Shown in pieces: positions 24,151 to 36,025 of a stretch of 64,000 nt of DNA (position 1 is its first letter; the number at the start of each line of letters is the position of its first letter). Source of the stretch: Bryoerythrophyllum caledonicum. Its lineage: Eukaryota; Streptophyta; Bryopsida; Pottiales; Pottiaceae. The translations under genes and the position numbers were made by a program. Location of the stretch: positions 20,022,637-20,086,636 of the forward strand of contig OZ020515.1 of assembly GCA_963971425.1 (NCBI GenBank), written 5' to 3'. The notes beneath the pieces were generated by a model. It did not search any database, had not been told where the DNA came from, and saw nothing but the letters and a program-made list of their open reading frames with translations.

Positions 24151-26352
24151 CATTGATGATTGACAAACAATAAGCCCAAGATTTGAGTCTAGTTGCTTTG
24201 GACCTCCAACCTTGCCCATTTACGATTGTTACATCCGTGGAGAGCACGGAGAAGGCCATGGGCTACACCCGACATCTGTTAGAGTTGATGTTCGGCGTGT
24301 GATCTAGTCCTTTTCTCACCCACGTATCTCTCCAATGCTCTATGTCTGGTGCCACCAACTACAACATTCTGGTGGGTGAGCAAACGCTCAATCCACTCGG
24401 TTTTGGGGTACATAACTGGACGAAGGAGGCCTGGATTAGGCATGGGTGGTGTGCCGGTGATGGCAAAAAGGAGCTCACTCTGCTTGTCTTCGCACCTAGC
24501 ACGGTGACTTCTATAGCGGATTCTATGTTTTGGTGCAATGCCTTGACATCTGATTTGCCATGTGATTCTACGCTTTTAGAGGAGACATATGCTATTATGA
24601 AGGTGATAGCGGAATCACGTGAGCACATGTCAGTGGAGATTCCTACATGTCATTGCAAGAATCGACTTCCTTCATGATGGATTCAATTGGAGCTCAGTTG
24701 TTGTAGTTGGGAGATTGCGGACTCCCTTAATGCTCCACAACTTTCAGTGGATTGTTTGACTTTGTTGTTGGCTTGCACTATTCGGTGGCGACCACCAGAT
24801 GAGAGTATCATCTTTGTGGAGCTATTTGGCGTATCAATACGGGGCTCGCGGTTGTGTTAGAGGCTCGACTCAAGGTACGGCAAGACACCCGTGTAGATAG
24901 AGGCTTTGCAACCAACCGTCTTGCTCACCATCACATTCAGCGTCTTCTGACGTGGTACCCAGAACGGTTACCACCTTCTGCGATTGGAGAGTGTTTTGGC
25001 AAGTTGTCAGGTGATGTAACGTTGATCAGTGAGGATGATCTGTGCCAATTAGGTCACGTGGACTTGGGGATTTCTAGATGGCCTTGCCAAGGCCATTGAC
25101 GGGCGAGGACTGAACATGGCCTGGATGATCCACGGTTGAGGCTCTTTGCGGATTTACTCAGGCTCATCCACTGGTGGGCTATCCACCAATCAACGCCACT
25201 AGGGTACATTTTTGAGAATGTACATCCATTGGAGGATACACGAACGAAGGTGCCCGAGGATAAGACATACATCCATCATCATCTTGGTCCCCCTACGTTT
25301 GTTGATGCGGCGGCGTTGGGCTCTTACGCTCATCGGCCACGTTGAATTTGGACCAACATGGCATCAACGGCGACGTTCACCTCTATACTTGCTCAAGTGC
25401 AACGGCCCGTGCACCGTGAGGTCGATGACATCTTTGATGACCACCGTGTTTCTACGGAGGTTACCAAGGATGATGAGCCACCATTGGCGGTGGTGAACCG
25501 CGTTTGTTTCACTTGGGGGGCATTTTCCACGTTGATGAGCAAATCGGGGTCTTTTGCCTTTAGGACTCGCGGTCTGGGCATGGTTTGAGAATCTTCTTCA
25601 CAAACTTACGAGGAGCTTTTTGTCGATGAGAGGGAGCGGGCGATGGGCTCATAGACAAACACCACTGCCGCACTGGATCTTTCTATAGGCCAACGTCGTT
25701 ACCTATTGGGTCAGGCCATTGACCTCAACACTCTTATATGGGTTTGTAGACTCTGTTTAGCCGTTCAGCGCCGTTTGCATCACCATTCACGCGTGTTGGG
25801 CATAGACTGTGATGGTCAGGTGATAGTGGTGCCACATCTCACTGAGATATAGGAAGCGGAACTGCATTTCTGTTTGAAGAGGCATGCAACTGAGGAGTTC
25901 CGTGCTTTGAGTGTCTTTGCAGCCTTGGCCGAAGACTTCGGTCGAGAAGATGCTTGGGATATCTTTTCCCGATTTTATCATCACGACACGGGAATTTTTG
26001 TAGATCCTGTGAGTGAGGAGTCCAAGGGCATCAATGTCTTCTGTGCTACCAAGTGTCAATCAACGGTCGTATCTGTAGGCAATGACTCTGAGTCTTCTAC
26101 GGTGAAAAATGAGACCACGATGTTTGATGCTTGGCCTTTGGATTTGGGGCCACATCTTACCGATGCCGAGGCATGGAGGCTACGAGCGTTCATACATTTA
26201 TATTGTAGTTGTTTTTCTTTTAGTCTCCATGATTTGGAGGGGTATAGAGGCAAGCATGTTCACATTTAGTTAGAAGATGACAACCCGCTCTTCCGATGAC
26301 CGTACAAGCTCAGTCTTTCTGAAAAGTTGGGATTCAGACTTATTGTTAGGAG

Positions 26353-27548
26353 TTGTTGGCCGCTAGGTTGATTGAGCTTTCTAATAGAAAGTACGCTTGC
26401 GCAACGGTTATGCCATCAAAAAAGGATGTCTTTGGCAATTGGACAGAGAAGCGGATGTGTGGGGATTATAGGTCGGTCAATTGCAAGACCAAGGTAGACC
26501 GGTATCCCATGCCCACGCCAGAGAAGTTGTTTGATGCAGTGGGCCAAGCTAGAGTATTTAGTACTCTAGTTTTGCGGTCTGGTTACCACCAGTTACCATT
26601 GATGGTGGATGACCGGGTGAAGACTGCATTTTTGGGAATTGAGCAGGATGAGAGAGATCAAATGTACCATTAGAAGTTTCTCCCATTTGACCTCAAGAAT
26701 GCACCCACTGAATTCCACAAGGTAATGGATCGAGTGTTGACCAATTTAGCGTTTGCCCGATGCTACACTGATGATGTTATCATTTTTAGTAGCAGCCCAC
26801 AGGAGCATGTGAGGCTTCTTCATGCGGTGTTTGAGCGATTACGGCAATGGGGATTGCCCTTGCACCATAGCAAGTGCAGATTCTTCCACAATCAGTTGCC
26901 ATATTTGAGATATATGAATGTTCCAAAGAGGTCTTGGCGTGTAATAAGCGAAGGTGGTAGCGTAGAAAAAGATTCTTGCTCCAATCAACTTGTTACGACT
27001 TTGAGCTTTCCTTGGCTTGGCAAATTACTATTGCGATTTGTCAAAAACTTTTGCTTGATTGCTAAGCCATTGTATATTCTCACGGGAAATGATCAATTAT
27101 GGACTTAAGGGCCGGAGCAGCAAGAGGCGTTTAGTACTTTGAAGCTGAAGCTCGGTTCAACGCCTATGTTGTGGCGTTGAAATGCTACACAACCCTTTCA
27201 GTTGCTCAACGGCTATAGTGGTGTGGAATTGGGGGTTGTGCTGACTCAGAAGGATGATGATGGACGAGAGTATGTTGTGTCGTTTGCTTCTAGGAGCAAC
27301 AATAATGCGGAGTCCAACTATTCATCCTATGAAGCGGAGGCTTGGCTGTGATTTGGGCATAGCCCATTTTAGGCCCTATTTGTATGGGCAACGTTTCACT
27401 TTGGTGACCAACCATCTGCCTTTGAAGTGGCTCATGGACTTAGACAAGCTTGCTAGCAAGCTCGCAATGTGGGCTTTCTTGCTTCAGGAGTATGACTTTG
27501 AGGTTGTACATTGGGCGGACATCATGAACTTGGATGTGGATGGTCTAT
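26353..27548 (+). pseudogene. Gypsy reverse transcriptase and RNase H remnant
   Basis: RT motifs are clear: KRMCGDYRSVNCKTKVDRYP, FSTLVLRSGYHQL, PFDLKNAPTEFHKVMDRVL and the active site YTDD (26764-26775). An in-frame TAG (26671-26673) and later stops break it. RNase H remnants follow (YSGVELGVVLTQ, VSFASRSNNNAESNYSSYEAE, TLVTNHLPLKWLM), ending ADIMNLDVDGL at the LINE insertion point. The continuation (SRNPSPSEEDLF) is found after the LINE at 28944. Confidence 0.9.
27537..27548 (+). repeat. Left TSD of LINE copy 2
   Basis: TGGATGGTCTAT, identical to 28932-28943; the Gypsy coding sequence continues directly across the two copies. Confidence 0.93.
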
Positions 27549-28931
27549 GAGCAGATAAATTAGCAAAAGAAGGAAAAGAAAAAACACACAAAATTGCCAA
27601 AGACCCATACAAACACGCCCATGCTACCCGATACTATTTCGAAAAAGACGATTGGCCTTCCAAAGAAAATACCCCAGACAAAGGCCCAATTAGATTCTTA
27701 GACAGATACCTCAAAAAACAAGACCTCCACAACAACCTCGACACAATTTCAAAAAACTTCCCTAACATAGAAAAATGGACAAGCAACAACAATATAGACA
27801 ACGAACTCTCTACAAATTTCTGGAAAAATCCCACCATTTCCGACTCACAAATAATATGCCTAACTAAATTCCGCACTGGTCAATACTTGGGGAACGTCCG
27901 TAAACAACTCTTCTTTGGAATAGAAATATTCCCATCCATAACATGTCCCATATGCACCCCCACGGACTCTGACACATGGCTACATGTTCTACTCAAATGC
28001 CAAAACCACCACATACATCCCCTAATTGTCAAAAGTCATAACAAAGCAGTATGGGAAATCCGAAAAGTAATTACCTCCTATAAAAAATCCCGATGTTTCA
28101 TACTCATGAATGCCGACACCTTTAATAACAACCCACAAGAAAACGCCGTTCTCCATTGTTTACTCCCATGGACATGTGAAACTCAACAATGTCATTGTAA
28201 TGCTCGACTTAAATCGGATATTCTCTGCATCAGAGGATTAGCATTCAATAATCCACCACCCGACCACATAAACCAAGACTACACCATCCAATTCATTGAA
28301 TTCACATATTGTAACGACAGATTCTGCCTAGAAACAATTGAAAATAAAATAGATAAATACCAACCCCTTATTGATGATATCATAGCCCTTGGATGGAAAG
28401 TAGACCCCCTTATCGTTATCACAGCTGGCGCCCGTGCCACTACCTTTATCCTATCTATGAAAACTCTCGAAGAAATTTTTAAAATACGTATGGCACCAAT
28501 CAAAAATACCCTCAAGAACATAAATAACATTGCAATACAACATGCTATGTCCTTACTGCTACATAAACGTAAACTTGAAAACAACTAAGCCCTGCCTAAC
28601 ATACAAAACACCCTATAAAATCAACCTTCTTCCCCCCCTCAACCAACACACCTCCCACCTTAGAATACCTCTTACTTCTTAAAATGCTTACATTTTTAAA
28701 TTACCTCCGTTCTTCTTCTATCTCTCTTCATTTGCTCCCCTCCCGCTGCCTTGGCCTGTTCGGTCGATTTCTTGGGTGTTTTTGTTATTTGCCACATAGT
28801 CTCTACCCTCGAGAGGCGGAAGTAGTTCCATACTACTAATTCCTTGTCTGGTGGGCATGGTCTTAGGAGTGGAACGAATAGACACTTCATTTACGCTGAG
28901 CCCCCTCCTAGGACCGACGTTCTTCTTCTTC
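27549..28931 (+). mobile_element. 5'-truncated LINE (copy 2) inserted in the Gypsy element
   Basis: 1,383 bp homologous to the last part of LINE copy 1, from the end of RNase H (ADKLAKEGKEKTH, matching 16375 onward) to the 3' UTR and (TTC)4 at 28920-28931. It is flanked by a perfect 12-bp TSD. 5' truncation is the usual outcome of target-primed reverse transcription. The reading frame is intact, so the insertion is younger than the decay of its Gypsy host. Confidence 0.95.
27551..28588 (+). CDS. ORF2 C-terminal fragment: zinc knuckle and restriction-like endonuclease
   Basis: 345 intact codons with no start of their own, so probably not expressed as a protein. It carries the R2-like knuckle with all ligands (CPICTPTDSD.., His, LLKC, SHNKAVW) and the endonuclease-like block KPDILCIRGL, IQFIEFTYCN, DKYQPLI, DPLIVITAGAR, as in copy 1. 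Its fourth zinc ligand is Cys where copy 1 has Phe. It resembles copy 1 at roughly 80-90 percent by eye. Confidence 0.85.
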   Translation, partial: ADKLAKEGKEKTHKIAKDPYKHAHATRYYFEKDDWPSKENTPDKGPIRFLDRYLKKQDLHNNLDTISKNFPNIEKWTSNNNIDNELSTNFWKNPTISDSQIICLTKFRTGQYLGNVRKQLFFGIEIFPSITCPICTPTDSDTWLHVLLKCQNHHIHPLIVKSHNKAVWEIRKVITSYKKSRCFILMNADTFNNNPQENAVLHCLLPWTCETQQCHCNARLKSDILCIRGLAFNNPPPDHINQDYTIQFIEFTYCNDRFCLETIENKIDKYQPLIDDIIALGWKVDPLIVITAGARATTFILSMKTLEEIFKIRMAPIKNTLKNINNIAIQHAMSLLLHKRKLENN

Positions 28932-28943
28932 TGGATGGTCTAT
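28932..28943 (+). repeat. Right TSD of LINE copy 2
   Basis: TGGATGGTCTAT, identical to 27537-27548. Confidence 0.93.
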
Positions 28944-30130
28944 CTCGCAATCCAAGTCCTTCGGAGGAGGATTTGTTTGGTGTCAGGCGGCATGGAGATT
29001 GTGATAGGGAATTAGTCTCTAGGCGGCATGCAACGACTTACTTCTCGTTGATGTCTGGCTCCGCATCGACGTTGCATGATTTGGCAAAGAATGAAGAACC
29101 GGATAGGGCCCAAGTTGTTTGCGATGTGTGGGAAGGCATTCTAGTCTTCCAGAAGCTATGACACATGATACTTCCCCCAGCTTTTTTTGCTTTGGAGTGG
29201 ATCCCGTTGGACTCTAAATAACAAGGTTCCGTTGAAAGAACGCCCTTTTATTTTGGGTGTGGCCGGATGGGACTAAGCGCATAATTTCGAGGCCAGATCA
29301 GAGGTCTTTGTTGGTACGGCTAGTACCCGAAGACCTAGGACATTTTGGTGTGCGATGGACTCATTCAATGTTGCGAAGCTAATATTGGTGGATTGATATG
29401 TATCAATAGGTCGCCACGTATGTGTCTCGGTGTAAAGTTTGTGATTGAGTTAGATCCACCTTCAACACCTTGTCACCGCAGTTGCAGTCTTTGCCCATTA
29501 TAGGGCTAGGATACCGGTGGTCTTTGAACTTTGATGGTCCACTCGTCGTGACTCTATGTGGAGCCAAGTGTGTCTTGGTGATGGTGGAGCATTTTAGCAA
29601 GTGGATTGAGCTCGTGGCTCTTCCGCAGAACTCTTTAGAGTCGGTAGCCATGGCATTCCTCGACTGGATGTTGGCTCGTGTTGGAGCCCAAGCTGAGGTT
29701 CTGACAAACCAATGGCCTTAAGTCCTTATGGCTTTCAAAGCTTTATATACCAAGGCTTTGATTGAACGTTGTACCACTTGTGTGGATCACTCGGAAGCGG
29801 ACGATTTAGCACAACATGTATTTCAGACTGTGATGCAAGGCCTACGAAAGTATAGATTACTTCAAGGTGGCCACCTAGATTGGAATATGATGATACCATG
29901 GATTGCCATGGGATACTAATTTAGCCCACAAAATTCACTTGCTGCTTTCAATCCGTATGAGTTGTTGTACTGGCGGGAATCGAGAGCTTATTTTGCCGAG
30001 TTCCATTCTAGAAAAATTGGCTTCGGTTGTAGATTTGGACAAGCCTGAGGTGTGGGCCCAATGCCTATTGGATCGAGCGGAGTTCTTCAAGCGGGCCATG
30101 CCCGTGGCCATCAAGAACCTAATCCAACGC
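28944..30130 (+). pseudogene. Gypsy integrase remnant
   Basis: Continues RNase H with LSRNPSPSEEDLF. An HHCC zinc region follows at 29341-29443 (GHFGVRWTHSMLRS.., RCKVCD), then the catalytic core around 29,520-29,720 (WSLNFDGPL, VMVEHFSKWIELVALP). Several in-frame stops (for example within WTHSML..YWWIDMYQ..) and shifts show that it is dead. It normally integrates element cDNA. Confidence 0.85.
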
Positions 30131-30149
30131 TGAGCACCGTGACACCTTA

Positions 30150-30563
30150 TGATACGCTCACATTCGTAGCGGTGCCTACCGACCTTAGCTGCAACGTTTT
30201 TCCACGAAGGTTTTCGTATATCCGCAATGTGAGGTGCCTACAACGTTGGACGTCAAGGCTAGGCGTACTATTCTTTGCGTGTAGGATGTGTTGCCTAATG
30301 ACATCTTCTTGCCGGAAAGCAAAGACGGCCAGGAGTGTTGGAAGCAGTCTAAGAATTGTATTGTTTGCCATTTACTCATTGATGGCTCCGTTCATTCGAA
30401 GTTGGGTGTTGTGCCAGACGGTCTTCCATGTTTTGTGTGTGGTGAGAAGAAGGATGCGGTTACCATGTTGTTTTGTGACCATTGCCAGCGTGGTTGTCAT
30501 ATCGCTTGCTTGACGCTACTTCTTTCTACTCTATCGTCGGGAGATTGAACTTGTCCTCTTTGT
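30150..30563 (+). pseudogene. Gypsy integrase C-terminal extension with PHD-finger-like module
   Basis: After the integrase the frames encode a linker (DIFLPESKDGQECWKQSKNC) and then, at 30429-30563, CFVCGEKKDAVTMLFCDHC, GCHIAC, about 14 codons and CPLC. This is the C4HC3 spacing of a PHD finger: Cys-x2-Cys, Cys-x2-Cys, His-x2-Cys, Cys-x2-Cys. A TGA (30546-30548) stands where PHD fingers usually have the conserved Trp before the last Cys pair. PHD fingers bind histone H3 tails, so in an intact element this could guide integration, as chromodomains do in chromoviruses. That role is inference. It could instead be a captured host fragment, but it follows integrase without a boundary. Confidence 0.78.
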
Positions 30564-30921
30564 TGAAAGTCTTCAAGCCACGTTTCACCGATTGAAACGG
30601 CTTGAATTCCTTGTGGACTTGTCAATATGAGGTGCGTTGCCATCCAGTTGGAATTCCTGCCTTTGATTCAGGGATAAGCAACGTGGAGATTGACCAAGGG
30701 ATTGACAACAAAGTTGTCTGAGGCGATTAAGATGGGGCTCACATTGCACCCTGTCTACCCTCTCTTAATTATTTCTCCATATGCTTATTGATTTGGCGAC
30801 GGGCGACATCTTTGACTGGATGCGTACAATTGTTGCAGCAACATCATCGTGCGTTTAGTCTTGTTAGTGTTGTTTGGTCCTAGCTGGATAGAGAGTCTCT
30901 TTATCCGCTAGGGGGGGTACT

Positions 30922-31376
30922 TGAGGGTATACTACGTATACTTGTTTTAGTGTATGTTTTTTCTTTATTTGATGTTAGTGAGGACTCTTGATCTGTTGTG
31001 GTTATCGATCTTTCTTTACACAAGAGCTGTCACAGGACGTGGCTTTGAGGACCTCTTCGCATCGAAGTATTTTAGCATAGATTAGTTTGTTACTAATCTA
31101 CGGATTTCGGGACGTACGGCAGCGCACCACATTCATCCATGGATGTTTTCAATCCACCTAGGGTTGCGTGTGTGTGCGTACAACGGCGCACACTTCCTTG
31201 ATTTGACGTCTTTGTCAAGCCAAGCTTTGTGAGTGAGTTAGAGAGTGTTTAGTAATTATCTTTGCTTGTAACTGATTGTTTATCATTTGTAAAGGCTCTG
31301 CATTCTCTTATATTACTTACACTTGTTGATTCTCCATTTGTGGAGTGCGAGACGCTTAACCACCATAGTTAATTAT
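30922..31376 (+). repeat. Gypsy 3' LTR
   Basis: Starts TGAGGGTATACTACG right after a polypurine-like AGGGGGGG (about 30910-30917). Its 3' two thirds match the 5' LTR. The exact end is uncertain (about 31366-31376) because the next LTR fragment starts at 31377. Confidence 0.8.
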
Positions 31377-31480
31377 TGAGGGTGTACTACGTATACTTGT
31401 TTTAGTGTATGTTTTTCGTTTATTTCATGTTGGTTAGAATGTTTGATCTATTGTAGTTATCGATCTTTCTTTACACAACA
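31377..31480 (+). repeat. Second partial LTR start in tandem
   Basis: TGAGGGTGTACTACGTATAC and about 100 further bases repeat the beginning of the 3' LTR (30922-31022), ending at TTTACACAA before unrelated DNA. It may be a remnant of a second insertion or of recombination between elements. Confidence 0.8.
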
Positions 31481-31954
31481 AATGTCTTAAAGACAAAGTG
31501 CATTCAAAACTTAAGACCAAAATCAATGTGCATGTGTTTGAAATACAACATAGTATGTGGCATAGTATTCCTTGTATTCACTATATTCACTGTATTTTAG
31601 TGTATTTGATGTATTTTGTGTTGTATTCCTAGCTTTTTCAAGAGTTCTATAAATCCAAATCTTGATTTGATTATTGGAGAGTGTTCATGTAATGTGTGCG
31701 CAAATCTCAATTTGGTAATTCAAAGCCTATTTCATTATGGATTTCATGCAAATTGAGTTTTAGCACCTTTGGAGTCCCTTCTTGGGCTTCATGGGCGCTA
31801 CAGGGTCAAAACCCCTTTCTAATCTTTAGTTGCACCAAAAATATAAATGTACATTTACTCTTTATCTATTAAAATTCAGCACTATGTCAAATAAAATACC
31901 TTATACCTTGACCATACGTAAAAATTCTATTTACAAATACTCTCATTCAAGCAT
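31481..31954. other. Intergenic, nothing recognized
   Basis: Short T-rich words such as TGTATTCACTATATTCACTGTATTTTAG; no coding or repeat family assigned. Confidence 0.5.
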
Positions 31955-32711
31955 TTAATCCCGAAAGGTCAAAGAGTCCCCTTTGGAGACCTCTGAAGGT
32001 TTGGGCGGGCAACTCTAAATTTTTTTGCTAGAACACTCTACTAAATGTGATATTTTTAACATTAGCATGTAATATTATTTCCTTTTATATTGTCAAAAAA
32101 CATTTCTTGTCTTTAAAATTGTTTTTTGTACCTTGCCCAACAATGTGTGAATGTATTTGACTTGGGTTAATGTGCTATTTTTCACATAAAACTTAGAGAT
32201 CTTTATGTTTTCTACTACAAAATGTGGTGCGAACCGTCTTATTGGTGATTTAGATTATCAACCTAAGATAGATTAAGCTCACAAAAAAATAGAAAGTGAA
32301 TTGATAATTTTTGAACATCCACTCGTTGCACAAATGTTTTGAATATGCTACACCTCTTCTCTATTTCTAAAATTGGTATTTAGAGAAACAACATCATGAT
32401 TATCATGATGGTCATGAATTTAGACCTTGTGTAGTGCAAAAACTTGACACCAAGCGAAGTCAAAGTCTGTTGATCCACTCAGCACAAGGAAACAAATGAA
32501 CAGTTTTCTCTACTTCAAATACTATAACCTTCCAATCCATGTGGTCAAAGTTTGTGAAATTTTGTGAAGACAATATTTAATAAGTCTTAATTGAGATCCT
32601 ACAGATAGACGTAGAAATTTAAAAAATTGTTTTCTTCCTTACTCATTGCACTAGAACGAGCGGTTTTGAAGTGTTTTTGGTGTGAAAATGCCTTGGGCTT
32701 TTAGGGATTAA
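31955..32711. mobile_element. TTAA-type MITE (copy B), degenerate
   Basis: Begins TTAATCCCGAAAGG and ends GGGCTTTTAGGGATTAA. The interior aligns with copies D and (in reverse) F: ACTTAGAGATCTTTATG, TTTTTGAACATCCACTCGTTGCAC and GAATATGCTACACC. No coding capacity. Confidence 0.75.
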
Positions 32712-34153
32712 GGTAAAAAGATGCACAATGTTTGTCTTGAGCCTAAGGTAAGTAAAAAGTAATATTACAAGAAAGCTTTGGTTCCACCCATTAACTTTGT
32801 TTTTACTTATGTTTCTCTATAGACCTTGATATAATCCCATGGTATATAAACTCTCTAAATGTGATATTATCAAATTTGTCACACCTTATTTATATCGCGT
32901 TTTGGAAAAGAATAGAGGGTTTGATATTAACAAGGCTAGACTATATGTTTGTAATTTATAAATTGTTTATTGCATGGATTGGAAGATTTTGCCATCTTGA
33001 TTACCAAGGTCAACATGCTTTGTTATCATGAATTTTTTTTCACTACGCAAAGTTGCAGTTCTTCATCATTACAATCCATATGATGTAAGGTACTAATATT
33101 TTTTTTGCAAAATTTGAGATGTAGAAGTGGGTTTTAAGTCAATACATTCTTGCAATAATAGGGGGTCAAAAATCAAGTCAAATACATTATATCGTATAAG
33201 TATAATAAAAATTCCTCCTCAAAGAAGAAAGATATGATGACAAAATAGGGCAAGATTTGTTTCCAAAAAAATGGAGCATGAACAAATTTCATATTGTCTT
33301 TTTGTACTTTAATGAAATGCATCATGCATGAATAATAACATCAATAAATGTTTTGGGCCCCATGCAAGCTAAGCTCCTTTATAGTACCATGAGTTCTCCA
33401 ATAAATGACTTGTAGTTCTTCTACACCTATCTCAAGCCCAATCACCCTATATGTAATTTCTAGTTATTATCATAAGAACATAGAATAGAGGGTGATAAAA
33501 TATGATCATCTACACTTACGTAAGATGGATATTTCATTTCTTATGAAGCCTTCATTTAAGTGGTGAATTTAAAAATTGATGTTATATCATGAGGTAAGAA
33601 GAAGACACTTAAGTAAAATAAATAAATCTGACAGTTGTGATTATGAATGTAGGGGAACAAAATGTCTTGTGCACGTTACTCAAGAACTTTGATTCATCTT
33701 GAGATTAAAATTTAACATCATGAAAGGCATTGTTTGGTTAAATCCTTCATTCGAGGATAATATAATTACTTATATTCAAAATCTTTACTTATATTCAAAA
33801 TTGACTACTGGCAGCTACGATAGTAAGATGTTTTGACTACCGGTATCCTTCACCAAATATATATCCAAGTCAAATCTTTTATATCTTGTGAAAAAAGCTT
33901 GCAAATTCTAACATTTGATTGTATTGCTTAAATTTAGTCACTAAGAAAACCTAGAATTATTAGTTCATTCAAATATTTTTTCACTGCAAAGTTATTAGAA
34001 TCATTAGGTACATTGGATAAAAATAATGTTATCCATACAATTTATTTTCTCTTTCAAATATCATTTCCCCGCTTGTGTGAGTTGAGAGCTTTTGACCAAT
34101 ATAAACAAACATATTGATTACCTATGTATCAATATTTAGACGGAGACAGGTGT
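32712..34153. other. AT-rich intergenic DNA with MITE-like scraps
   Basis: AT-rich. Words such as CAAGGTCAACATGCTTTG near 33,010 recall MITE interiors, but no complete ends are recognized and no gene is seen. Confidence 0.5.
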
Positions 34154-35392
34154 TTAACCCCTTAAGTTCTTTGACAATTTCTGTCAAAAACTAGTCCAAA
34201 ACTGCCATTGTCAAACATGGCCGCAATAATCACATTTTTCAGAAGAATTCTCAATTTTAAACCGTAAGATCTATAAATAGACTCATGTATAACAATCCTG
34301 TAAAATTATGGTTGCAATCCACCGCACGGATGTGAAGATTATAGTGTTTGAAGTGCAAGAAATAGTTTTTTTTCCCTCTTGCCCGGCAAAGTCAGCTCAC
34401 TTTGACTAAGCATATCTTCTAGTATTTACACTACATTGTGTTGGAGACCATTACCAATGCAAAGAATATGATGTTAGCTAAGTGTGTGCAAAATTTGAGG
34501 TCATTTCGAGGGGTTCATCATGCTCAAATAAATACTTTAGTGAAAGGGGGTATAAAACAATGCAAATGACTACATATGAAGTGAGAAATTATTTGCTACC
34601 TACAACTTTACAAATTTGAAAATCCGTACGATTGAAATGTGGAATTTAAATTTTTACTTATTTTAGAAGAAAAACAATCTAAAACGGGTAAAATCTCTAG
34701 TTTTAATGAATTTATGGAATTATTCAAATATTATAGGTGAGGGCAGGGCTTCAAAATGGGGACCCTTCAAGAAATGAAGGGCCACGTCATTCATCCACTC
34801 CCATGTGCAGGAACCATGCAGCCCCTCAGGGGTGGCCCGCCACTGCAGGGCGGCGTTTTTTTTCACATGTGCCATCTCTTCCATTACCCGGGCCCCGCCA
34901 CTGCAGGGCGGCGTTTTTTTTTCCACACGTGCCATCTCTTTCATTACCCGGGCCCCGCCATAGCCCGTGCCATGCCCCACTTGCCATGAGCTGCCGGGCC
35001 CGCCGCAAGGCACTTTATGCTATTTTTTTAAATTTCTATTTATCCCTTTTCTTGGAATTCGTGTGTCTTCCCTTCCACCATTCTTCCCCTTGATTTGGGC
35101 TGCCCCACCCTCCCTCCACTCTTTGTGCCCCTACTTATTGCCCCTCTTTTACACATGTGTTTCATTGGTTCCCAGGGGTTCCCAGGCTGCCCAACGTCCC
35201 CATTTTTGAGAATAGGTGGTACTAACTTTCAAACCGTAAATCCAATTTTTAAAAATAAATACCTCCACGAAGCACTTATCAAGGATAGTCTAGAATAATT
35301 TTTTTTAAAAAAAAGGATTTTTTTTCGAATTTTAGGAACCTGCCCAAAAGCAGAAATCCCCTCGAAGGAGACTCTGGTCCTTTAGGGGTTAA
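34154..35392. mobile_element. TTAA-type MITE (copy C) with GC-rich insert
   Basis: TTAACCCCTTAAGTTC at the left and GGTCCTTTAGGGGTTAA at the right. It shares both outer parts with copy E (TTGCCCGGCAAAGTCAGC.., CACCGCACGGATGTGAAGAT). Its centre holds an unusually GC-rich block (34.8-35.0 kb) with a 61-bp tandem repeat. The small plus-strand frames there look like low-complexity artefacts. Confidence 0.8.
34835..34957. repeat. About 61-bp tandem duplication inside MITE C
   Basis: CACTGCAGGGCGGCG, a T run, CCATCTCTT, CATTACCCGGGCCCCGC occurs twice in a row with few differences. Its GC content contrasts with the AT-rich element. Confidence 0.85.
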
Positions 35393-36025
35393 CTTGATTG
35401 AAAATAAAATAAAGACAAAAGAATTAAAATTACAGTATGGAACATTGAATCAATACTAGGGAACCACTAGATGATTAACCCCAAAACGTCACTAGGAAAC
35501 CACATATACCGGCACGTATTTTCCTCTATAGAATACAAGTTTAGCAAAACACCTTACACTTGTGGATTGAAGATGCATCAACTAACATCTTTCATTTGGA
35601 GGTCATTTCAATCAACACCAATGCTATGACGTTCAAGGATTTAAGTGTATGTAATCATATGTGAGTAACAGAACAAAAAGAATGAATCAAATGTAATCAC
35701 ATGAAAGAATTAAAGGGTCATTCGGAACAATCAAAGTGGAGAAGCATAATAAATGGCCCCATCAACTGCCTAGTCACTTCATCCCAATGGTGGGCCCCAG
35801 CGAGCCCGGGGGGGAAGCCCTAAAAGATGATTTGGAGATAAAGAAGGGGAAGGAAAGAAAGCGATGCAAAGGGACTGGCAACGACAAACAGGCGAAGATC
35901 ACACTCAAAAACTGGACACAAGTTCGAAGCGTCGACTCGAGAATGCGCATCGTCTCTGTCTGAGCTTGGTGGCTATGGCGGTGGCCAAACCCTCGTGATT
36001 GGAGTGTTCGCTTCCTGCGGCAGCC
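35393..36025. promoter_or_regulatory. Upstream region and 5' leader of the LD gene
   Basis: AT-rich to about 35,750, then more balanced with CpG-containing sequence up to the start codon, as expected for promoter and 5' UTR. No TATA box or specific motif is claimed. Confidence 0.4.

Larger units (their letters stand above)
21055..31376 (+). mobile_element. Decayed Ty3/Gypsy LTR retrotransposon
   Basis: Two diverged direct repeats (21055-21395 and the corresponding part of 30922-31376) are the LTRs. Between them lie a gag-like region, a degenerate zinc knuckle, a protease motif, RT, RNase H, integrase and a PHD-finger-like module, in the Ty3/Gypsy order with integrase after RNase H. All frames carry stops or shifts, so the copy is inactive. 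It is interrupted at 27549-28931 by a LINE. The 5' LTR lacks its first part (TGAGGGTATACTACG.. is present only on the right). A PBS-like TGGTGCCCGAATCGG lies at 21538-21552, about 140 bp past the recognizable LTR end, farther than normal. Confidence 0.85.
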
